DNA from: CAZIKF01 sp964539825
GTDB lineage: Bacteria > Muiribacteriota > UBA6191
DNA: 64,000 nt
Reading direction: 5' to 3'
Assembly (NCBI GenBank): GCA_964539825.1
Contig: CAZIKF010000010.1
Span: 1 to 64,000 of the forward strand
Position 1 is the first letter of the stretch, and each line of letters starts with the position of its first letter. This document shows positions 58,925 to 64,000 of the stretch, in pieces. Below the pieces are notes generated by a model that was not told the DNA's origin, did no database searches, and saw only the letters and a list, made by a program, of their open reading frames with translations. The translations under genes and the position numbers were made by a program.

Positions 58925-60277
58925 ATGGGTGATCCTCCGGTTTTTGCTCTCGCGACAGGAACCGGAGGGGCCATCGCCATCATTAGGCTAACGGGAAGAG
59001 GGTCTTTAGACATTGCCCGCCTGATTTTTGTCAGCGCGTCGCAAAGACCCCGAAAGAAATTCTCGCCCGGACTTTTGTGTTACGGCTATTTGAAAGACCC
59101 CTCCGACAATTCTCTTGTGGATGAAGTTTTTTGCGTCTATTTCCCCGAGGGTGGTAGCTATACCTCAGAAGAAATGGTTGAGTTTCATTGCCATGGTTCG
59201 AGAGCAATCATTGAGAAAACCTCTGAATTACTCCTTTCCCGCGGAGTAAAGGCCGCTCCCCCTGGTGAATTTACCCGTCGTGCTTTTTTAAATGGTCGAA
59301 TTGGTTTAAGTCAGGCTGAGGCAGTAAGGGATCTGGTCGAGGCTGAAACTTTCCTTGAGTCTTCAGTAGCCATTCGAAATCTCAAAGGAGATCTCAAATC
59401 GAAAATTGCCTCTCTTCGGGAACAGCTAGTTGATTGTGCGGCCCACCTTGAAGTGAGTCTCGACTATCCCGAAGAAGATATTGAAGATCTAACCCATTCT
59501 CAAATTGAACAGCGCATAGAGGGAATTCAAAGACTTATTGAACAGGTACTTCGTTCCTATGATCGTTTTTCTATCGTCAGGGAAGGGGTGCTAGTCACCA
59601 TTTTGGGCTCTCCTAACGTAGGAAAATCATCATTGTTAAATGCTCTTCTTAAAGAAGAAAGGGCCATCGTGACTGAAATTGCGGGGACTACCCGTGACCA
59701 TATTGAAGAGTCTTTTACCTATCGAGGCATGAAGTATCGCGTAGTAGATACAGCAGGGTTAAGAAATACCATGGATCCAGTAGAGCGCCTTGGTATCGAA
59801 AGAACCAGAACCTTAGAGAAGAAGGCCCAAATCAGGATCTATCTCTATGATTGTACCCTCAGAAATGAGCTCCACTCCTCGGAGGGTCCCTGCTTGCATA
59901 TTTTTAACAAGAGCGACCTCAAAGTTCATCCTGATAACCAAAAATATACGGATCATCCCCGAACCCAATTCATTTCAGCTCTTAAGGGAGAAGGTCTTGA
60001 AAAAATGTTGGACCTCTTACATGTGACTTCCCTGGCGACTTACAAGAGTGAGGACCCCGAAATCCCGGTTCTTACCTCTAAACGTCAGGCGGACGCGCTG
60101 AGGGAAGCCGAAATGAGCCTAAGTCAATTTTTGAATTCATTGAAAACTGGGATTCCAATAGACATCTGCATGGTGGAACTTTATGACGCCGTTGATCACC
60201 TGGGAATAATCACCGGGGCTGTAGTTACTGAGGACATCCTCGATCGTATTTTTTCGACTTTCTGTATTGGGAAATAA
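58925..60277 (+). CDS. mnmE: tRNA modification GTPase MnmE (TrmE)
   Basis: The 450-residue protein has the N-terminal folate-binding domain (FALATGTGGAIAIIRLTG, VEFHCHGS, GEFTRRAFLNGRIGLSQAEAV). A GTPase domain is set in the helical domain: G1 GSPNVGKSS (228-236), G2 TTRD, G3 DTAGLR, G4 NKSD. The C-terminus FCIGK carries the catalytic-type Cys. It acts with MnmG on wobble uridine 34. Two bases after khpB. Confidence 0.97.
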   Translation: MGDPPVFALATGTGGAIAIIRLTGRGSLDIARLIFVSASQRPRKKFSPGLLCYGYLKDPSDNSLVDEVFCVYFPEGGSYTSEEMVEFHCHGSRAIIEKTSELLLSRGVKAAPPGEFTRRAFLNGRIGLSQAEAVRDLVEAETFLESSVAIRNLKGDLKSKIASLREQLVDCAAHLEVSLDYPEEDIEDLTHSQIEQRIEGIQRLIEQVLRSYDRFSIVREGVLVTILGSPNVGKSSLLNALLKEERAIVTEIAGTTRDHIEESFTYRGMKYRVVDTAGLRNTMDPVERLGIERTRTLEKKAQIRIYLYDCTLRNELHSSEGPCLHIFNKSDLKVHPDNQKYTDHPRTQFISALKGEGLEKMLDLLHVTSLATYKSEDPEIPVLTSKRQADALREAEMSLSQFLNSLKTGIPIDICMVELYDAVDHLGIITGAVVTEDILDRIFSTFCIGK

Positions 60278-60293
60278 CCCCTGTTTTCTATCT

Positions 60294-61067
60294 TCAGATG
60301 GCCAGGGTTAAGGTGTTTAAATCACAGCTAGTGAGTGTGAATCCGCTCTCGGAAGCACATTGATCTATTTGCTCCATTCCCGTTGCATTTCTATCCAGTA
60401 TCTTGAGAATCCAGTTCATAGTCTGATCTGGAGCAAGTTCAAAAAGCTTAGAAATTCCGGTCCTGGCGGTCTGACCTTGAGTAGTTAGCGCTATGCTAAG
60501 AACTTGGGATCGAAGAGTGGGACTTTTAAGAATGTTATCCTCGGAGTCCTCCGAAAGATTGAGTATTTTAGTCTCTTTGTTTTGGTTCCTTAAAAGTATG
60601 GATGGAATCTCCTTTCTCCAGAACTCCCGGATTTGTCCCAAACCTGCAACGAAGCTCATCTGTGAAAGAGGATCTATAGGAATCCATTCACTTAACTGAG
60701 TAACCCCGAAACCTGGACTTAACAAGTAGATTCCCCGGGCGATTAAATCTTGTTTTTGTTGCTCTCTGCCAAACTTCATCATAGCTTTAATCCAGGGGGC
60801 CTTATACCTGAGAAAACCTGGAGCTGTCGGCTGATGTGGAAATTCTTCCATGAGTTTTCGTCTGTCTCTCAATTCTTTTCCCGAGGCCTGAAAAAGACCC
60901 TGGAGATCTCGTGACGGCAGTGTCATAGCATGAGCCACATGACGCCAAAGATTAGCGCGAGCATTCCATAGTTCATCACGCGGTTTAGGAAAGAGATCCT
61001 TCCACGGTGGACCGGTTCCTTCAAAATTTTGTTCATTGGAAGCAGAGACAACAATGAATAAACTCAC
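60294..61067 (-). CDS. Hypothetical protein, possibly exported
   Basis: The 257-residue protein begins with a short hydrophobic stretch (MSLFIVVSASNEQ) that is weak for a signal peptide. The body is helical with repeated Leu/Ile patterns and a C-terminal acidic/Thr-rich end. No family recognised. GTG start at 61067 with AGGA upstream. It is divergent from the membrane protein at 61151 and converges with mnmE. Confidence 0.5.
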   Translation of the reverse strand: MSLFIVVSASNEQNFEGTGPPWKDLFPKPRDELWNARANLWRHVAHAMTLPSRDLQGLFQASGKELRDRRKLMEEFPHQPTAPGFLRYKAPWIKAMMKFGREQQKQDLIARGIYLLSPGFGVTQLSEWIPIDPLSQMSFVAGLGQIREFWRKEIPSILLRNQNKETKILNLSEDSEDNILKSPTLRSQVLSIALTTQGQTARTGISKLFELAPDQTMNWILKILDRNATGMEQIDQCASESGFTLTSCDLNTLTLAI

Positions 61068-61150
61068 AACAAGGTCCTATCTCGCTTGGTTTCCATTCTC
61101 TGGACAGATATCTTTAGGAAGAGACCTAAGCTCTTATACAAACTAAATTG

Positions 61151-62125
61151 ATGAAAACCTTCATACAAGGACTTGGAACCATACCCTGGGCCTGGAGATT
61201 CCTGCGCTCGCATCCTCGTGCGCTTGGTCTTGTGATAGTCCCTCTTTTTATTGGGATTCTGGTAGGTATAGGAGCGATCGCGGCTGCCTGGGCTATTGCT
61301 CAACCAGGCTCGTGGGGCGAGTTTCCAGAATGGAAATGGGAATTCGATGCCATTCAAAACTTTTTGAGTGTAGGATTTTCTCTTTTGGTCCATTTGTTGG
61401 AGTTTATCCTTTTAGTCTTTCTCTTCTATCTTGGCGGATTTGCCCTTTTATGTTCCACCTTTTATTCCCTTATGGTGGAACAACTTGAAAAAAGACTGGG
61501 TTTAGAGCCCGGGGAAGGAATTTCACCGCCCTTCCTCACACAACTTTCCGACAATGTTCGCCTGCTGACATTCCTGATTCTTGGACAGATTTTAATTCTA
61601 TCCCTGCACTTGATTCCCATCCTGGGCAACTTGCTGGCGATTATTCTGGGATTTACATTTCAAGCCTTCTGTATTGGAATGGAATGTTTTGATTTTACGC
61701 TTTCGCTTCGAGGTATGGGGTTCAGACAAAAATTGGACTATTGCAAAAGCAACCTGGGCTGGACCCTGGGAACCGGTGGAATTTCCTCTTTATTCATGAT
61801 GGTACCTATTCTCAATACCTGTTTTTTAACATTGAGCATACTTGGCGCAACGCTTCTTCATCGTCGAAAATTAATTTATCAGCGCCAGAGAGAGGTATTA
61901 GGTCCTGGCGTTTATCAATCTCTAAGTGATGGCGACAGCACCCTGGTCCGCTATGGCGAGAATTCTCCAGATTTGAAAACCAGGCTTAGGGAAGGAGAGG
62001 TCGAAAAGGGAGAGCTTCTTTACCTGGCTCAGTCCGTGGAAGACAAGACTTACACTCTCTTTACCAAGAAGGGTGCACAATTATTGATCTTGGAGGAGAC
62101 GGAAGAATTTCTCTCCAGCCTCTAA
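61151..62125 (+). CDS. EI24/CysZ-like membrane protein
   Basis: The 324-residue protein matches the EI24 (CysZ-like) family: FIQGLGTIPWAWRFLRSHPRAL at the start, four to six membrane helices, and an amphipathic central part with LGLEPGEG. WTLGTGGISSLFMMVPILN precedes the last helix. E. coli CysZ is a sulfate uptake protein, but family members outside enteric bacteria are uncharacterised. A cytoplasmic C-terminal domain of about 90 residues follows the helices and is not part of CysZ. Confidence 0.75.
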   Translation: MKTFIQGLGTIPWAWRFLRSHPRALGLVIVPLFIGILVGIGAIAAAWAIAQPGSWGEFPEWKWEFDAIQNFLSVGFSLLVHLLEFILLVFLFYLGGFALLCSTFYSLMVEQLEKRLGLEPGEGISPPFLTQLSDNVRLLTFLILGQILILSLHLIPILGNLLAIILGFTFQAFCIGMECFDFTLSLRGMGFRQKLDYCKSNLGWTLGTGGISSLFMMVPILNTCFLTLSILGATLLHRRKLIYQRQREVLGPGVYQSLSDGDSTLVRYGENSPDLKTRLREGEVEKGELLYLAQSVEDKTYTLFTKKGAQLLILEETEEFLSSL

Positions 62126-62238
62126 AAAATCTCCAGCATGGGAATAGAATCTGTCGATATTGTGAAGCATGGGATTGGACTAGAAGTCGGGCTAATGAAT
62201 TTATTTTGTATATATTATTTCATTCTTTGAGGGCATAG

Positions 62239-63810
62239 ATGGAATCCTTTCAGCGAAATATAGAGGATGTTCTTAAAGACTTGAAGAGTCTTGATAGCTC
62301 GCTGCGGCGACGTGCCATTCAAGATCTTGCTGTTAGCGACTACTCGGAAAAGATTTCTTTGTTAAATGATCTTCTACGAGTGGAGCGTGACATTCAGCTC
62401 AAGTATGAAATACGCAAGGCGATCAATGAAATTGATTCGCTTAGTGAGCCAGTGTCACCAGCAATACACCCTTCGGAGGATAAGCGCTTAAATAACTTAA
62501 AGAGAGCCTTTCTCTCTACGGACCCTGAGATTATGAACCGGGCATTTCAATTCGCACTTGAGAATAAACTTGATGAATTTCTGCCTGAGATGATGATGAT
62601 TGAAAACTATAGTCTCGACTCCTTTCATCGATGCTGTATTGTTAAGTTGATGATGGTTTGCAGCCATCTTCATTTTCGCTCCATTATGGGTTTTCTCCAG
62701 GACCCGGATCCAAGGGTGCTTTCGACCACACTCGAGGCTTTGGAGGAGATCGGAAACACCTCAGCATTGGCCGCGATCACTCAGTTTGTAGAACATCCCC
62801 ATAATCGAGTACAGGCGACAGCAATCAAAGCTTTACACAACCTTGGGGGAGAGGGCGCCGGCAGTCTATTCCTGAAGATGCTCCAATCTTCTTATTCCGC
62901 CTATAGGGATTCCGCGGCTTATGCCCTATGTAGAATTGATGTACCAGAAGGCGTAAAGCTTCTTTCCATACTTTTGGTCGATGAAGTGGAAAGCGTTCGA
63001 AAAAAAGCATTGGATGGGCTTCAAATAATGGCAGGAGAGGGGAATGTGGAAGCGGGCAGGATTGTGGAGAGAATTCGAAATGAGAATCCCTATGGATTAT
63101 GGCCCGATAAGCTTGTGGAGCGCATGATACTTTCGGAAAAAGAAATTGAGGAAACCAGGGATGGAAAATCCCACTCTTCCATTGATCTTGCCGCGCTTTA
63201 TTCCAATGCTACAGAATTTCGTCTGGCGGCGATTCAAAAGCTCTCTGAAGATAAATCAGATGAGGATTCGGCTCGCGCATTGGTGGAACGACTCAAACTT
63301 GAAAAGGATCCAAAGATTATCGCTTCCGCTGTTCTGGGTTTGGGCAGGGCACGGGGTGAAATGGTCTTAAAAAGAAAAATTTTAGAGTCCTATCTTAAAC
63401 ATGCCGATGATCGTATCAGAGCAAACGCGGTTGAGGCTTTGACCCTGATTACTGATCCTCGTGATAGAGGATTTCTGTTTAAATGTCTGGATGACCCTTA
63501 TAACCGTGTCGTTGGAAATACAGTAGTAGCACTTTGGGAAACCCTGAACAAACGATCAACAAAGGCATTGGAGCGTCTGGCAATTTCCACGAATCAGCAA
63601 TCTCAGTTGACAGCTGTATATTGTATTGGGGAAATCTCCGATTGGAAACTGAGTGAACTTGGAGAAAAACTTCTCAAGTCCCGCTTTGATCTTGTAGTTA
63701 CCAAAATGGAGGAAACACTGGAGCATCTTCAAGACATGCCTTCATTTGCCAAAGTTCTCAAGCGCTACCGCCTTCGCAGCGGTAATTTTGAAAATAAGGA
63801 ACCAGGCTAG
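62239..63810 (+). CDS. HEAT-repeat protein
   Basis: The 523-residue protein, apparently cytoplasmic, has HEAT-like helical repeats along its length (LRRRAIQDLAVSD, VLSTTLEALEEIGNTSALAAI, RVQATAIKALHNLGGEGAG, IRANAVEALTLITDP). It is probably a protein-interaction scaffold. No enzyme motif is seen. Its final bases overlap the 3' end of the next gene on the other strand. GAGGG lies 8 bases before the ATG. Confidence 0.8.
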   Translation: MESFQRNIEDVLKDLKSLDSSLRRRAIQDLAVSDYSEKISLLNDLLRVERDIQLKYEIRKAINEIDSLSEPVSPAIHPSEDKRLNNLKRAFLSTDPEIMNRAFQFALENKLDEFLPEMMMIENYSLDSFHRCCIVKLMMVCSHLHFRSIMGFLQDPDPRVLSTTLEALEEIGNTSALAAITQFVEHPHNRVQATAIKALHNLGGEGAGSLFLKMLQSSYSAYRDSAAYALCRIDVPEGVKLLSILLVDEVESVRKKALDGLQIMAGEGNVEAGRIVERIRNENPYGLWPDKLVERMILSEKEIEETRDGKSHSSIDLAALYSNATEFRLAAIQKLSEDKSDEDSARALVERLKLEKDPKIIASAVLGLGRARGEMVLKRKILESYLKHADDRIRANAVEALTLITDPRDRGFLFKCLDDPYNRVVGNTVVALWETLNKRSTKALERLAISTNQQSQLTAVYCIGEISDWKLSELGEKLLKSRFDLVVTKMEETLEHLQDMPSFAKVLKRYRLRSGNFENKEPG

Positions 63811-64000
63811 ATTTTTAGACCGGAATGGGTGAAAAAATCCATTTTGTCGATGCCGGGATCTTGAAGGGTAAAGGCGGAAAATAGAGTGGTACCTCGACGA
63901 AAAGTTCTTTGTATCAGCAGCCTTGGCTTACCCCTGAGAAGAAAATGAAGTTCTTTTACTGAGACTTCAAGATCTTGGAACCATTCTCTCCAGGCTTTTC
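63807..64000 (-). CDS. 3' end of an unidentified gene, cut by the window edge
   Basis: The minus strand is open from the window edge to a TAG at 63809-63807, giving the last 63 codons of a protein. The visible end contains KAWREWFQDLEV and LHFLLRGKPRLLIQRTFRRG, a basic and hydrophobic mix, and finishes SGLKI. Both other minus-strand frames have stops. The protein cannot be identified from this fragment. It converges with and overlaps the HEAT gene by four bases. Confidence 0.55.
   Translation of the reverse strand, partial: KAWREWFQDLEVSVKELHFLLRGKPRLLIQRTFRRGTTLFSAFTLQDPGIDKMDFFTHSGLKI

Noticed and set aside
61064..61393. 109-codon minus-strand open frame
   Set aside because: It lies antisense to the EI24-like gene start, and the real minus-strand gene ends upstream of it in another frame.

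Overview
This window is about 64 kb of chromosome from a diderm (Gram-negative-type) bacterium. Evidence for that is the type IV pilus assembly-type proteins, lipoproteins, a YidC with a large periplasmic domain and many Sec-type signal peptides. Base composition is moderate. Several genes overlap tail-to-tail, and GTG and TTG starts are common. I cannot assign a phylum. The origin-proximal order (mnmG, parA, parB, origin, dnaA, remB, gyrB, gyrA ... rpmH, rnpA, yidD, yidC, khpB, mnmE) is widely conserved. However, dnaN and recF are absent from it, mnmG is duplicated in tandem, and HEAT-repeat and secreted metalloprotease genes are frequent. This suggests a deep-branching or candidate-phylum lineage (inference). 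No rRNA, tRNA, CRISPR array or transposase was found.

Left part (1-33 kb). Here are a CheY-like protein, a metallophosphoesterase, an alpha/beta hydrolase and ElbB. A long minus-strand operon (14.9 down to 6.1 kb) encodes a PilM-PilN fusion, a PilO-like protein, three glycosyltransferases, a gluzincin-type peptidase and a HEAT-repeat lipoprotein with PilP-like modules. Housekeeping genes follow (gpmI, folC, msrB, argS, a 2-hydroxyacid dehydrogenase, mutY), mixed with secreted or membrane proteins of unknown role. A degenerate copy of part of the gene at 3.2-4.0 kb lies at 15.1 kb.

Secreted-protein region (28.8-38.2 kb). It holds an HExxH peptidase of 833 residues, an Ig-like lipoprotein, and a small secreted protein whose promoter predicts a leaderless transcript. 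Next come a 1145-residue matrixin-type protease ending in a dockerin-like module and, overlapping it, a lipoprotein with a cohesin-like domain. Protease and lipoprotein together look like a surface-anchoring pair.

Origin region (38.2-60.3 kb). A perfect parS site at 38.19 kb and a one-mismatch parS just after parB bracket a prepilin peptidase gene (broken by a scaffold gap that is almost certainly artificial), two mnmG paralogs and parA-parB. The 728-bp parB-dnaA spacer is the probable oriC. I saw no exact TTATNCACA DnaA box there. Instead the 9-mer TGTAAGTAA recurs, and the DnaA DNA-reading helix departs from the near-universal GRDHTTV sequence. I regard this as the most interesting feature. 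After gyrBA come an FtsB/DivIC-like protein, a lone P-loop ATPase, and the rpmH-rnpA-yidD-yidC-khpB-mnmE cluster.

Right end (60.3-64 kb). A secreted protein of unknown function, an EI24/CysZ-like membrane protein, a HEAT-repeat protein and the 3' end of a minus-strand gene that runs off the window.
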